From: Mesorhizobium sp. WSM3859
GTDB taxonomy: Bacteria > Pseudomonadota > Alphaproteobacteria > Rhizobiales > Rhizobiaceae
Direction of reading: 5' to 3'
Length of the DNA: 64,000 bases
NCBI RefSeq assembly: GCF_002295065.1
Contig: NZ_NSGG01000001.1
Location: 206,553-270,552 of the forward strand
Positions within the stretch are counted from its first letter, which is position 1. Each line of letters begins with the position of its first letter. The notes under the pieces were generated by a model. It was not told where the DNA came from. It ran no database searches and saw only the letters and a list, made by a program, of their open reading frames with translations. The position numbers were made by a program, and so were the translations under genes. Below, piece by piece: positions 35,137 through 43,862 of the stretch.

Positions 35137-36416
35137 GGCTGATCCGGGGAATTGTCGAAATCGGTGACGAAACGCAGGAGCAGCCGGATCGCCTGATCGA
35201 GATCGGCGATCTCCATCGCTTCATACGGATTGTGGCTGCCATTCTCGTTGCGCACGAAGAGCATCGCTGTCGGAATGCCGGCGCCGGCAAAGGTTGCCGC
35301 GTCGTGCCCCGCTCCGCTCGGCACATGCGGCGCTCGCATCTGCAATTCGGTCGCGGCGTGATCCAGGCCCGCGATCCACGCAGGTGACATCGTCGCCGGC
35401 TCCCAAGTAAAGCGCGGGCCGAGCTCGAAGGTGACGCCGCGCCTGGCGCCTACTTCAGCGAAAATCTCATGCAGCCTTGCCTCGACACGATCCAGGATGG
35501 CTGCTTCGGCGCTGCGTACGTCCAGCGTGAAGCCAAGCTCCCCCAGAACCCGGCTGCCGCCATGCTGCGTCGGATCGGATTGAACCCGGCCGAAGGTGAT
35601 GGTGGCCTCATGCCTTTCGTGTTCGAGCGCATCCCATTCGATCTCAAGCGCGGCAACAAGATCGGCAAAGCCGAGCACGGCGTCATGCCGGGCAAAGCGC
35701 GGCTCGGCGCCGGAATGAGCGTAAGCGCCAAGGCACTTCGCATCGACATAGCGGAACCCGCCGGCAATGCCGGTGACGATGCCGACCGGCGCCCCCGCGG
35801 CGACGAGGCGCGGTCCCTGCTCGATATGGACTTCGACGAAGGCCGCGATCCGGTTGGCATCAATCCCCGGAACCCCGCGCTGCACGGCGTCGGGGTCGAA
35901 TCCTTCTTCCCGCATGTGATCGGCCAGCGTGCGGCCGCTGTCCGAGCGCCTGGCTTCGAGCGCCTGGGTATCGAGTAGACCAAGCGCCGCCTGGCTGCCC
36001 GGATAGGACAGCGGAAACCAAACCGCTTCCTCCGCGCGCGTCACAAGCACGATGAGATCGCGCTGCAATCGGACGCCTTGAGCCACCAGTTCAGCCATCA
36101 CGGCCAGCCCGGCCACGACGCCGGCGGCCCCGTCGAAATTGCCGCCATGCGCCACGCTGTCGAGATGCGAGCCGATGACGATCGCCGGCAGGTTCGGATC
36201 GTGGCCGCTGAGCGTCAGGTAGAGGTTGCCGGCCGCGTCGACGCGCGCAACCGCGCCGAGCTTCTGCGCTTCCTCGCGCACGAGGTTGTGGGCGAAGCGT
36301 TCGCCCGGCCCGTAGGCGACGCGCGTGACGCCGGGCGCATCGGTCGTGGCTTCAGCGAGCGCATCCAGGATGCGCCCCGCCAGTTCACCCCCGGCCGTAA
36401 GGGCGGCGCCGTTCAT
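35133..36416 (-). CDS. M20-family Zn-dependent hydrolase (N-carbamoyl-L-amino acid hydrolase / allantoate amidohydrolase group)
   Basis: 427 residues. Metal ligands lie in VIGSHLDSVAHGGNFDGAAGVVAGL (His-x-Asp and Asp) and the acidic pair in TRAEEAVWFPLSYPGSQAALG. RYVDAKCLGAYAHSGAEPRFARHDA and SGAGHDAATFAGAGIPTAMLFVRNENGSHNP complete the family pattern. These enzymes hydrolyse the carbamoyl or ureido group from N-carbamoyl amino acids, allantoate or ureidopropionate. The second acidic motif lacks the usual Gly-x-Arg-Phe continuation, so specificity may differ. It overlaps both neighbours by 4 bp, showing tight translational coupling. Confidence 0.85.
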   Translation of the reverse strand: MNGAALTAGGELAGRILDALAEATTDAPGVTRVAYGPGERFAHNLVREEAQKLGAVARVDAAGNLYLTLSGHDPNLPAIVIGSHLDSVAHGGNFDGAAGVVAGLAVMAELVAQGVRLQRDLIVLVTRAEEAVWFPLSYPGSQAALGLLDTQALEARRSDSGRTLADHMREEGFDPDAVQRGVPGIDANRIAAFVEVHIEQGPRLVAAGAPVGIVTGIAGGFRYVDAKCLGAYAHSGAEPRFARHDAVLGFADLVAALEIEWDALEHERHEATITFGRVQSDPTQHGGSRVLGELGFTLDVRSAEAAILDRVEARLHEIFAEVGARRGVTFELGPRFTWEPATMSPAWIAGLDHAATELQMRAPHVPSGAGHDAATFAGAGIPTAMLFVRNENGSHNPYEAMEIADLDQAIRLLLRFVTDFDNSPDQP

Positions 36417-37573
36417 GAAGCAACCTTGCCGGCTTCGGGCGAGACGTTGCGCAGCCGCTGCGGCGTGAGATCGTCCGAGGAAACGCCTTGCCTCGCGACA
36501 TCGTCCGGCAGCCCACCGCCGGCGATCAGGCTGGCGCAGATGCGCGACAGCGCCGGCGAGGTCTTGATGCCGTAGCCGCCCTGCCCGACCAGCCAGACGA
36601 AATCCGGAAATTCGTCATCCGGCCCGACCACGGGTGAGCCGTCGGCGACGAAGGTCCGCAAGCCTGCCCAGGAACGCGACACGCGCTGCACCTCGATCGT
36701 CGTTGCCCGTTCCAGACGCTCGGCGCCGATCGCGACATCGATGTCTTCTGGATAGGCGTCCATCGGCTCCGACGGCGTCGCATCGGCCGGCGAGACGAAC
36801 AGCTGCCCGGCATCCGGCTTGAAATAGAATTCCGCGCCGACGTCGTTGACCAGCGGCCAGTCGGCAATGTCGACACCCGCGGGTGCGGGAATGTTGAAGG
36901 CGGTGCGGCGCTTGGGCTGCAGACCGACCGGACGCACACCCGCCATCGCCGCGATCTCGTCGCCCCAGGCGCCGGCCGCATTGACGATCACCGGCGCGAG
37001 GAATGGTCCCGCTTCGGTCTCCACCCGCCACTGGCCGCCATGCCTGCCGATGCCCCTCACCCCGGCCTTGGTGACGATGCGCGCGCCCCGCGCTCGCGCG
37101 CCGCGCAGAAAACCCTGGTGCAGGCCGTTGACATCGATGTCCATGGAGTGCGGTTCGATGTAAGCGCCGGCAAGATAGTCCCGGCGCAGCACCGGCACGC
37201 GCGCGATCGCCTCGTCCGGCGTCATTTCAACGATGGAGGGGACCAGGGCCTGCGCTGCCGCAAGGTCCTCACGTAGGAGATCGAGTTGGTCGGCGCGCGC
37301 CACCGTGATCATGCCGCGCTTGCTAAGCAGCGGATAATCGCAAAAACCCGTGGGGGGCTCAGTCAGGAAGGCGCGGCTGGCCAGCACGATGCGACGGATG
37401 ACGCCGTTGCCGTAATTCTCGGTGAAGCTTGCCGCCGAACGCCCCGTGGTGTGGTAGCCGCAATGGCTCTCCCGCTCGAGCAGCACGACCTTCCTGTCAC
37501 GCGAAACCTCGAAGGCTGCACCCGCGCCGGCCATGCCGCCGCCGATAATAATGATTTCAGTTTGTTCGCTCAT
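36413..37573 (-). CDS. FAD-dependent D-amino-acid dehydrogenase, DauA (D-arginine dehydrogenase)-like
   Basis: 386 residues from ATG 37573. The similarity to Pseudomonas aeruginosa DauA runs through the whole length as I recall that sequence: EIIIIGGGMAGAGAAFEVS, LERESHCGYHTTGRSAASFTENYG, ASRAFLTEPPTGFCDYPLLS, VPVLRRDYLAGAYIEPHSMDIDVNGLHQGFLRG, VRPVGLQPKRRTAFNI, DWPLVNDVGAEFYFKPDAGQL and SWAGLRTFVADGSPVVG. DauA oxidises a wide range of D-amino acids to imino acids that hydrolyse to 2-oxo acids. It lies directly downstream of the D-carbamoylase and FrhB-like genes, so it is positioned to consume D-amino acid made by them. It overlaps both neighbours by 4 bp. Confidence 0.85.
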   Translation of the reverse strand: MSEQTEIIIIGGGMAGAGAAFEVSRDRKVVLLERESHCGYHTTGRSAASFTENYGNGVIRRIVLASRAFLTEPPTGFCDYPLLSKRGMITVARADQLDLLREDLAAAQALVPSIVEMTPDEAIARVPVLRRDYLAGAYIEPHSMDIDVNGLHQGFLRGARARGARIVTKAGVRGIGRHGGQWRVETEAGPFLAPVIVNAAGAWGDEIAAMAGVRPVGLQPKRRTAFNIPAPAGVDIADWPLVNDVGAEFYFKPDAGQLFVSPADATPSEPMDAYPEDIDVAIGAERLERATTIEVQRVSRSWAGLRTFVADGSPVVGPDDEFPDFVWLVGQGGYGIKTSPALSRICASLIAGGGLPDDVARQGVSSDDLTPQRLRNVSPEAGKVAS

Positions 37574-38880
37574 GGATCTCCCAAAACTGATCCGCGCGGC
37601 ACGGCAGGCGACTCGCCCAATCGGCCGCGATGTGCGCGATCGCGGGCGCCTCGCCCTTCGGCCAGATTCGCGGCTGGCGAATTCTCCGCGGCGCAATCCC
37701 GCAATGCGAGGTCGGTGACAAAAGGCACCGGCTTGCCGGCGATCTCCATGCCCTTCAGCCGCGCCCACACGGCGCGCCGCTTGCGCACCTGATGCGACTG
37801 CAATTCGCTGATTTCGGCAATGCCGCTCTCGCGCTTGATCTCCAGCACGCCGGCTTCGACGGTCGCATCGAACAGCGCCCGTCCCCGCTCAGTCCGCACG
37901 ATGATGGCGTTGAGCGGTTCATCCTCGACCGCCGGTCCGCCGTTCAGCCAGGCATCCGACACCGCGATATCCGCTACTTGGCCGATCGCGTCGGGACAAA
38001 TCTTGCAGCGCGGCTGGATCATCCATTTGTCCTCGTCTTCCCAGAGCTGCCGGTAGCTGATCTCGAAGGCGTGGCCGTCCTTGGTTTCGATGCGGTTGAG
38101 GCCGGGATTGCCGTGGCCCCGGTAGCGGAAGAGCGCGAGCTCATCCTCGCTCAATCCGAAACGCTGCAGCACCTGCTCCGACTTGGTGAGGTCCGAGGCG
38201 CCGCCGCAGACGAAGGCGAGCGCATAGCGCATATGCTCGTCAACGCGCGGATCGAGCGGCGCCAGGTTGCGCACGGCCGTGATGTCGCAAGGTTTGGCAA
38301 TCAGCGCGAAGGGCTCGCCGCGGTCGAGAACGTCGTTGAAATCCACCAGGGTCGCCGCCGGCCCATAGCGCGAGCCGGCGCCTTCGACCACGGAGGCCGC
38401 GTCGAAGCTCAGCCGGCGTTCCGTGCGCATCGGCATCGAGCGCGAAGCCGCGACATGCAGCACGAACTTGACGCGCCCCGAGTTGACCAGGAATTGGCCA
38501 AGCGCCGTCAGAGTGCCGCCGCCGGAGCCGACGAACCGGACCATAGGGTCAGCCGCGCGACCGAGTACAAGCCGTTCGACAGGCCCCCAGACCGTTTCCG
38601 CCAACGCAGCCTCGCTTATCTGCGCTGGTGGCGGACCGGCGATGCGCGTTCCCGGGCAAACGGCGTTGATCTTCGCCAATGTCGGCTTGTCCAATGCCTT
38701 TCGTGCCACCGGCCGCTCGCGCCCTTCCGGTGTCATCACCATCTCGACGTCGCGCCCGGCCGTCGACCGGCAGAGGCCGCAGCCGATGCAAAGACCGTTC
38801 TCGACGATCTCGCCGAGCGACAGCGGATCGGCCGCGAGCGGCGCCGTGTCCTGGCTGCATCTGGTCTCGATCGGGCCCAT
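37570..38880 (-). CDS. Coenzyme F420 hydrogenase/dehydrogenase beta-subunit (FrhB) family Fe-S protein
   Basis: 436 residues from ATG 38880. The open frame to 39252 overlaps the previous gene and is not real. NGLCIGCGLCRSTAG with a distal CPGT forms a 4Fe-4S ferredoxin-type motif. The FrhB N domain (VGSGGGTLTALGQFLVNSGRVKFVLHV) and C domain (FALIAKPCDITAVRNLAPLDPRV, RYRGHGNPGLNRIETKDG, IQPRCKICPDAIGQVADIAVSDAW) follow. FrhB proteins are FAD/Fe-S electron-transfer subunits. This organism group is not expected to depend on F420 here. The 4-bp coupling to the DauA-like gene suggests an electron-accepting partner for that flavoenzyme (inference). The low-complexity C-terminus (~40 residues) looks like an added tail. 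Confidence 0.8.
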   Translation of the reverse strand: MGPIETRCSQDTAPLAADPLSLGEIVENGLCIGCGLCRSTAGRDVEMVMTPEGRERPVARKALDKPTLAKINAVCPGTRIAGPPPAQISEAALAETVWGPVERLVLGRAADPMVRFVGSGGGTLTALGQFLVNSGRVKFVLHVAASRSMPMRTERRLSFDAASVVEGAGSRYGPAATLVDFNDVLDRGEPFALIAKPCDITAVRNLAPLDPRVDEHMRYALAFVCGGASDLTKSEQVLQRFGLSEDELALFRYRGHGNPGLNRIETKDGHAFEISYRQLWEDEDKWMIQPRCKICPDAIGQVADIAVSDAWLNGGPAVEDEPLNAIIVRTERGRALFDATVEAGVLEIKRESGIAEISELQSHQVRKRRAVWARLKGMEIAGKPVPFVTDLALRDCAAENSPAANLAEGRGARDRAHRGRLGESPAVPRGSVLGDP

Positions 38881-38885
38881 CGATG

Positions 38886-39800
38886 TCAGACCGGATCCGA
38901 GATGCGCTTGTACTGGTCCGGGCGGCGATAGAGCGCGAAGTTGAAGTTCACTTTGCGGCACGTCTCGATCAGGTCGAGATCGGCGCGATGCACGATGACT
39001 TCGTCGTCGAGCGACATGGCCTGCGCGGCGATCTCGCCGGTCGGCGCGATGATGCAGGAGCCGCCGATCAGCGCCTGCCCGTCTTCCAGCCCGGCCTTCG
39101 CGGCGGCGCCGATCCAGAGCGTGTTCTGGTAGGCGCCGGCCTGCATTGGCAGGTGATTGTGCAACATGCGCAGATGCGCCAGCGCCGGCGCCTCGTCGAG
39201 CAGGAGCGGTGTGTTGTAGCCGAGCAGCGCCACCTCCGCGCCGTTGAGGCATAGCATGCGATAGGTCTCCGGCCAGCGGCGATCGTTGCAGATGGCCAGC
39301 CCGACGCGGACGCCGCGATAATCGAAGACCGGAAAGCCGAGATTGCCGGGCTCGAAATAACGCCGTTCGAGATGCGTGGTGGTGCCCGCCTTCGGCTCGC
39401 TCGAGCCCGGCACATGCATCTTTCGGTAACGGCCGATGAAAGCGCCGTCCGGCCCGACCAGATCCATCGTGTTGAAATGATGCGTGCGGCCGTCTTCATG
39501 CGCAAGCTCGCAGTAACCCAGCGCGAAGCCAACCTTCAGCCGCGCCGCCGCATCATAGAGCCGCCGCGTCTCCGGGCCTGGCATCGAGGCTTCGAAGAAC
39601 GCGTCGATCTCGGCCTCGTCGTCGATGCGCCAGCGCGGGAAGAAGGTGGTCAGCGCCATTTCCGGAAACACCGCGATCTCGGCGCCGGCAGCCGCTGCCT
39701 TTTCCAGCAGATGTACCAGCCGTCCGACCGTCTCGACGCGCGTGGCGCTGCGCTGGATCGGTCCGGTCTGGCAAACGGCGATGGTCAGGCATCGAGCCAT
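38886..39800 (-). CDS. N-carbamoyl-D-amino acid hydrolase (D-carbamoylase, nitrilase superfamily)
   Basis: 304 residues from ATG 39800. It closely follows the Agrobacterium D-carbamoylase sequence as I recall it: VFPEMALTTFFPRWRIDDEAEIDAFFE, RYRKMHVPGSSE, HLERRYFEPGNLGFPVFDYRG, AICNDRRWPETYRML, MQAGAYQNTLWIGAAAK and SCIIAPTGEI. The catalytic Glu-Lys-Cys triad is seen in FPE, YRK and ICN. The reaction is N-carbamoyl-D-amino acid + H2O to D-amino acid + CO2 + NH3, in the cytoplasm. It follows the hydantoinase gene with a 16-bp overlap, the classic D-hydantoinase/D-carbamoylase pairing. Confidence 0.9.
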   Translation of the reverse strand: MARCLTIAVCQTGPIQRSATRVETVGRLVHLLEKAAAAGAEIAVFPEMALTTFFPRWRIDDEAEIDAFFEASMPGPETRRLYDAAARLKVGFALGYCELAHEDGRTHHFNTMDLVGPDGAFIGRYRKMHVPGSSEPKAGTTTHLERRYFEPGNLGFPVFDYRGVRVGLAICNDRRWPETYRMLCLNGAEVALLGYNTPLLLDEAPALAHLRMLHNHLPMQAGAYQNTLWIGAAAKAGLEDGQALIGGSCIIAPTGEIAAQAMSLDDEVIVHRADLDLIETCRKVNFNFALYRRPDQYKRISDPV

Positions 39801-41215
39801 GGTGTCCAATCCTCGACTGGTTTTCCTGAAAATGTGGGATCGGCTGCCGTTCGGGCCACAAATTGCCCGAAGCCAGGTTCGGCCTGCAATTTGCCGTCGG
39901 CGACCACCGGCACGCCGCGCACCAGGACGGTGGTCGGCTTGCCGGTAACGACCCTGCCCTCATAGGGCGTGAAATCGACCCGCGAATGCAGCGCCTGATG
40001 CCCGAGCGTCCAGCGCGCCGACGGATCCCACAGTGCCAGGTCCGCGTCGAGCCCGACGGCAATGCGACCCTTGCGATCGGCGAAACCGTAGATCGAGGCG
40101 GCATTGCGCGAGGTGAGATCGAGATAGCGCTCGAGCGTCAGCCGGCCGGTCAGCAGCCCTTCCGAGAACAGCAGCGGCAGACGCGTCTCGATGCCGGGGA
40201 TGCCGCTTAGCGTCGTGGTGAAGCCGGGCGTTTCGGACCGGCCGATCTTGTCGGCGAAGTAATAGGGCGAATGGTCGGACGACCAGAGGTCGATGCCGCC
40301 ATTGATCAGCTCTTGCCACAGATGCTCATGGCTGCGCGGCGAGCGCGGTGGCGGCGAGAAGACGAAACGCGCAGCGTCGATTGGAGACCGATCGAGATCG
40401 GCGCCGCCAAGGAAGAGATATTGCGGGCAGGTCTCGGCGATGGCGTCGACGCCGCGCTGCTTCGCCCGCGCCACCTCCTCCGCCGACTGCCAGGACGAGA
40501 CATGCACGATGGTCATCCGCGCGCCGGTCATCTCGCCGAAGGCCAGCGCACGATGGGTCGCCTCGCGCTCCATCGTCTCGCTGTGGGCGACGACATGGTA
40601 ACGGATGTCGGTGCGGCCGAGATCGATGAGACGCTGGCGCGTGCGCCGGATCGCGGCGTCGTTCTCGGCATGCACCATGACGATCCAGCCCAGCCGCCGC
40701 GCGGAATCGAGAACCTTGAAGAACAGATCGTCGTCGACGGCAAAACCCAGATAGGTCATGAACAGCTTGACCGAGGCGATGCCGCGCCCGGCAAGCGCCT
40801 CAAGCTGCGCCTCGACATCGGCGCCGGTGCCCATGGTCACCACGGCATGCAGCCCATAGTCGATCACGGCACGTCCCGCCGCGCGCTCCAGCGCGCGGTC
40901 GATGGCGCCGATCGTCGTCATGTCCTGTCCGGGCATGCCGAACGGCACGATGCAGGTGGTGCCGCCGAACGCCGCTGAGATCGTGCCGGAATAGAAATCG
41001 TCGGCATTGCCCGCCCCGCCCCAGACCGGCTGGTCGAGATGGCAATGCGCATCGATGCCGCCGGGCATCACCCAACGGCCGCCGGCATCGATCGACTTCT
41101 GGCCGGAGAGATCTTTGCCGATGGCGGCGATCAGCCCCCCGTCGATGCCGATGTCGCACTCGGCCCAGCCATCGTCGAGCGCCACGCGCCCGCCTCTGAT
41201 CACCAGCTCATGCAT
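39785..41215 (-). CDS. Dihydropyrimidinase/D-hydantoinase family cyclic amidohydrolase
   Basis: 476 residues. Metal-site motifs in order: GGIDAHCHLDQPVWGG (His-x-His), IASVKLFMTYLGF (carboxylated Lys), VMVHAENDAAIRR (His), RMTIVHVSSWQSAEEV (His) and IDLWSSDHSPYYFADK (Asp). The family opens six- or five-membered cyclic amides (dihydropyrimidines, hydantoins). The neighbouring D-carbamoylase makes D-hydantoinase the better description. DQPVWGGAG in place of the usual TH-x-(Q/D)-x-P motif context may reflect an unusual 5-substituent. It is 22 bp downstream of ridA. Confidence 0.85.
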   Translation of the reverse strand: MHELVIRGGRVALDDGWAECDIGIDGGLIAAIGKDLSGQKSIDAGGRWVMPGGIDAHCHLDQPVWGGAGNADDFYSGTISAAFGGTTCIVPFGMPGQDMTTIGAIDRALERAAGRAVIDYGLHAVVTMGTGADVEAQLEALAGRGIASVKLFMTYLGFAVDDDLFFKVLDSARRLGWIVMVHAENDAAIRRTRQRLIDLGRTDIRYHVVAHSETMEREATHRALAFGEMTGARMTIVHVSSWQSAEEVARAKQRGVDAIAETCPQYLFLGGADLDRSPIDAARFVFSPPPRSPRSHEHLWQELINGGIDLWSSDHSPYYFADKIGRSETPGFTTTLSGIPGIETRLPLLFSEGLLTGRLTLERYLDLTSRNAASIYGFADRKGRIAVGLDADLALWDPSARWTLGHQALHSRVDFTPYEGRVVTGKPTTVLVRGVPVVADGKLQAEPGFGQFVARTAADPTFSGKPVEDWTPWLDA

Positions 41216-41237
41216 TGGCGTTCCCTCGCCGGCCGGC

Positions 41238-41588
41238 TCAACCGACGGCCGCCGTCACCATGATCTCGACGCGATACTGGTCGCCGGCAAGCCGCGCTTC
41301 CACCGTGGCGCGCACCGGCATGGCGCTGCGGTCGATCCAGGCGTCCCAGGCGGCATTCATCATCTCGAAATCGGCGATGTCGCGGAGCCATATCTGCGCG
41401 CTCAAAAGCTTCGACTTGTCGCTTCCGGCCTTGGCCAGAAGCGCGTCGATCTTGGCGAGGATCTGCTTGGTCTGGCTCGTGGTGTCGCCGGAAAGATCGT
41501 CCGCGGTCAGTCCGGCCACATAGACGGTGCCGTTGTAGCGCAGCACCCGGCAGAAGCGCTGCCCGTTTTCGAGACGCTCGATCGTCAT
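41238..41588 (-). CDS. RidA family protein (enamine/imine deaminase)
   Basis: 116 residues. The YjgF/RidA fold is indicated by TVYVAGLTADDLSGDTTSQTKQILAKIDALLAKAGSDKSKLLSAQIWLRD and the C-terminal MPVRATVEARLAGDQYRVEIMVTAAV. The Arg in PVRATVEA is the catalytic residue that binds the imine carboxylate in RidA. It hydrolyses reactive imines/enamines such as those made by D-amino-acid oxidation, which fits the DauA-like enzyme in the same operon. It is the first gene of that operon and is divergent from the MFS gene. Confidence 0.85.
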   Translation of the reverse strand: MTIERLENGQRFCRVLRYNGTVYVAGLTADDLSGDTTSQTKQILAKIDALLAKAGSDKSKLLSAQIWLRDIADFEMMNAAWDAWIDRSAMPVRATVEARLAGDQYRVEIMVTAAVG

Positions 41589-41826
41589 GGCTCGTTCCCT
41601 TCCGCTGGTTCCCGGTTCTTGGCTTTTGCCTATGGTAAGGAGGGTGCAAAACCGCTGTAAAGCCCGCGCCGCGCCGCGACACCGCTTTCCTTTGCCGGCA
41701 TGGCCAAAAAAATTTAAGCCATAGCCGCGTCAATCTTCGTTTGTGGCAACCACGGCAGAGTGTAGCTTCTGCTCGGGCTGCCCGTCGGTCAACGGTCACG
41801 CCAAGGGAGCCACTGCAGCCGCATCC
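41589..41826. promoter_or_regulatory. Divergent promoter region between ridA-led operon and MFS-led operon
   Basis: About 240 bp. It contains the A/T-rich interrupted inverted repeat ATGGC (41700-41704) ... GCCAT (41718-41722), with a spacer of 13 mostly A/T bases. This spacing suits a LysR-type dyad, possibly for the GcvA-like regulator encoded at 22 kb (inference). Confidence 0.35.
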
Positions 41827-43074
41827 ATGAGGTCGATCGCTCAATCCGCGGCGCGGCTCTGGCAGAATGCAGAGCGCTCCCGCGCCATGCTGCCCATCAT
41901 GGTCGGCGTCTGCCTTGCCTGCATCGGCAGCGCCATGCTGACCACCGCCGTGTCGCTGCATCTCGGCAAGCCCGGCATTTCTCCTCAGGTCGTGCAGATC
42001 GTGCTGACCGCTTATCCCGTGGGCTTCCTCGTCGGATGTCTGGTGACGCGCCCGGCGGTTGCGCAATATGGCCATGAGCGCACTTTCGTAGCGATCCTGG
42101 TGCTGGCGTTGCTGGCGGCCTCCGGCTTCGTTTTCACCGACTTCCTGCCAAGCTGGATCTGCTTCCGCCTGCTCGGCGGCATGGCGATGGCGTCGCTCTT
42201 CGTCGTCTGCGAAAGCTGGATCAACCTCTATGCCGAGCAGCACAATCGTGGCGCGCTGTTCTCGCTCTACATGCTGACGACGGCAATCGCCGTGCTGCTC
42301 GGGCAGCTCCTTGTCGGCTTGGTCGGCCCGCAATCGCCGCATTTGTTCATGGTCGCGGCCGTGACCGTGCTGCTGGCGCTGGTCTCCAAATTCGTTGGCG
42401 GACGTTGGCCGGCGCTGCCTGCAACCGATCCGGAGCATGCGGGTTCAGCGAGACCGGTCAAGCGCCTCGGCCCGCTGGCGCTATTCCGGCTGGCGCCGGT
42501 CACGGTCGTCGCCATCTTCCAAGGCGGCATCACCAATATGAATATCTTCGTGCTGACGCCGATCTACGGCACCCAGATCGGGCTGCCGGCGGCGACGACG
42601 GTCGGGCTTGTCACGACCATCAGCATCGCCGGCATGCTGGCGCAGACGCCCGTCGGCTGGCTGTCGGACAGGTTTGAGCGGCGCATCATCCTGCTTGTCC
42701 AGGGCACTCTGTCCGTCACGCTCTGCGTCGCGATTGCATGGGTCGGCAATTCTTCGGTGCCGCTGCTCTTCGTGCTGTTCTTCGTCTATGGCTGCACGGC
42801 GCTGACCGTTTATCCGGTGGCGATGGCGTTCGGCGCCTCGCAACTGCACAGCCACCACATGGTCGGCGCTTCCGGCACGCTGCTCCTGCTCTATTCGATC
42901 GGCAATGTCGCGACGCCAGGCATTTCAGCCGGCCTGATGCAGCATATGGGTGCACCGGCTATGTTCCTGCTGCTCGGCGGCGGCGCAGTGCTGGTCACGC
43001 TCGCTGCCTGCTACAATCTGTTGCGCCGGCCGGTCACGCTGACGGCCATGCAGGCGATTGAGGAGCAGGTCTGA
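41827..43074 (+). CDS. MFS transporter (YcaD-like)
   Basis: 415 residues from ATG 41827. A GTG at 41743 would add a Cys-rich leader that looks unlikely. About twelve hydrophobic segments are visible. FRLLGGMAMASLFVVCESWINLYAEQHNRGALFSLYMLTTAIAVLLGQLL matches the YcaD/YfkF-like subgroup, and WLSDRFERR is the loop motif A. It is an inner-membrane carrier, importing substrate or exporting product of the island; direction cannot be told. Its stop overlaps the SDR start (TGATG). Confidence 0.8.
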   Translation: MRSIAQSAARLWQNAERSRAMLPIMVGVCLACIGSAMLTTAVSLHLGKPGISPQVVQIVLTAYPVGFLVGCLVTRPAVAQYGHERTFVAILVLALLAASGFVFTDFLPSWICFRLLGGMAMASLFVVCESWINLYAEQHNRGALFSLYMLTTAIAVLLGQLLVGLVGPQSPHLFMVAAVTVLLALVSKFVGGRWPALPATDPEHAGSARPVKRLGPLALFRLAPVTVVAIFQGGITNMNIFVLTPIYGTQIGLPAATTVGLVTTISIAGMLAQTPVGWLSDRFERRIILLVQGTLSVTLCVAIAWVGNSSVPLLFVLFFVYGCTALTVYPVAMAFGASQLHSHHMVGASGTLLLLYSIGNVATPGISAGLMQHMGAPAMFLLLGGGAVLVTLAACYNLLRRPVTLTAMQAIEEQV

Positions 43075-43832
43075 TGACGGATTTGAATCGCCTTGAGAGC
43101 AAAGTCATCCTGATCGCCGGAGCTGCCAGCGGCATCGGCGCGGCGATCGCCCGACGCTGCATCGACGAAGGAGCAAGCGTCGTCTGCGCAGACTACGAAA
43201 TGGAGCCGGCGACAAAACTTGCCGAAGCGCTCGGGCCTTCCGCCACCGCTTGCCAGTGCGACGTGACGAACATCGACTCCGCCAGATCGGCCGTCAACTT
43301 CGCCGGGAAAAAATACGGCCGGCTCGACGGGCTGGTGCACAATGCCGCGGCGCCCTCGACCAGCGCCACCGTCGTCAACCTCGACGAAAGCGCATGGCGG
43401 CATGAGATCGATGTCGGGCTGACCGGCGCCTTCCTGATGAGCAAGTTCGCACTGCCGCTGATCGCGGCGAGCGGCGGCGGTTCGGTCGTCTTCATCGGTT
43501 CGCAATTCGGGCGCGTCGCCACCACCAGGGCCGTGGCCTATTGCGCTGCCAAGGCCGGCCTGATCCACCTTGCCAAGGCGATGGCCGTCGACCACGCGCC
43601 CGACAAGATCCGTGTCAACAGCCTGTCGCCGGGTGCCGTGGCGACGACGCGGCTGCTGCGCCGGTTCGCCGATTTCGAGGCGGCCAATGCAGGCCTCGGG
43701 CCTGCCCATCTGCTCGGCCGCATCGCCGAGCCCGACGAGATCGCAGCGGCGGCGGCTTTCCTGCTTTCCTCCGACGCCTCCTTTGTCACCGGATCCGACA
43801 TGCTCGTGGACGGCGGCTATGCGACGCGCTGA
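43074..43832 (+). CDS. Short-chain dehydrogenase/reductase
   Basis: 252 residues. Cofactor motif GAASGIGAAIARRCIDEGASVV with an Asp at CADYE (NAD preference), NAAA motif in LVHNAAAPS, catalytic Ser in VFIGSQFGR and YxxxK in VAYCAAKAGLIHLAK, and the C-terminal FVTGSDMLVDGGYATR. All classical SDR catalytic residues are present. It oxidises or reduces a hydroxy/oxo group of an island intermediate (inference). Translationally coupled to the MFS gene, 30 bp before the epimerase-type gene. Confidence 0.85.
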   Translation: MTDLNRLESKVILIAGAASGIGAAIARRCIDEGASVVCADYEMEPATKLAEALGPSATACQCDVTNIDSARSAVNFAGKKYGRLDGLVHNAAAPSTSATVVNLDESAWRHEIDVGLTGAFLMSKFALPLIAASGGGSVVFIGSQFGRVATTRAVAYCAAKAGLIHLAKAMAVDHAPDKIRVNSLSPGAVATTRLLRRFADFEAANAGLGPAHLLGRIAEPDEIAAAAAFLLSSDASFVTGSDMLVDGGYATR

Positions 43833-43862
43833 ACCCGAAACCTTTTCTCCGTAGGAGTTCCC

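Noticed and set aside
37570..39252. 560-codon version of the FrhB-like gene
   Set aside because: The extra 124 codons overlap the D-carbamoylase gene and are Arg-rich shadow sequence; ATG 38880 gives the normal family start.
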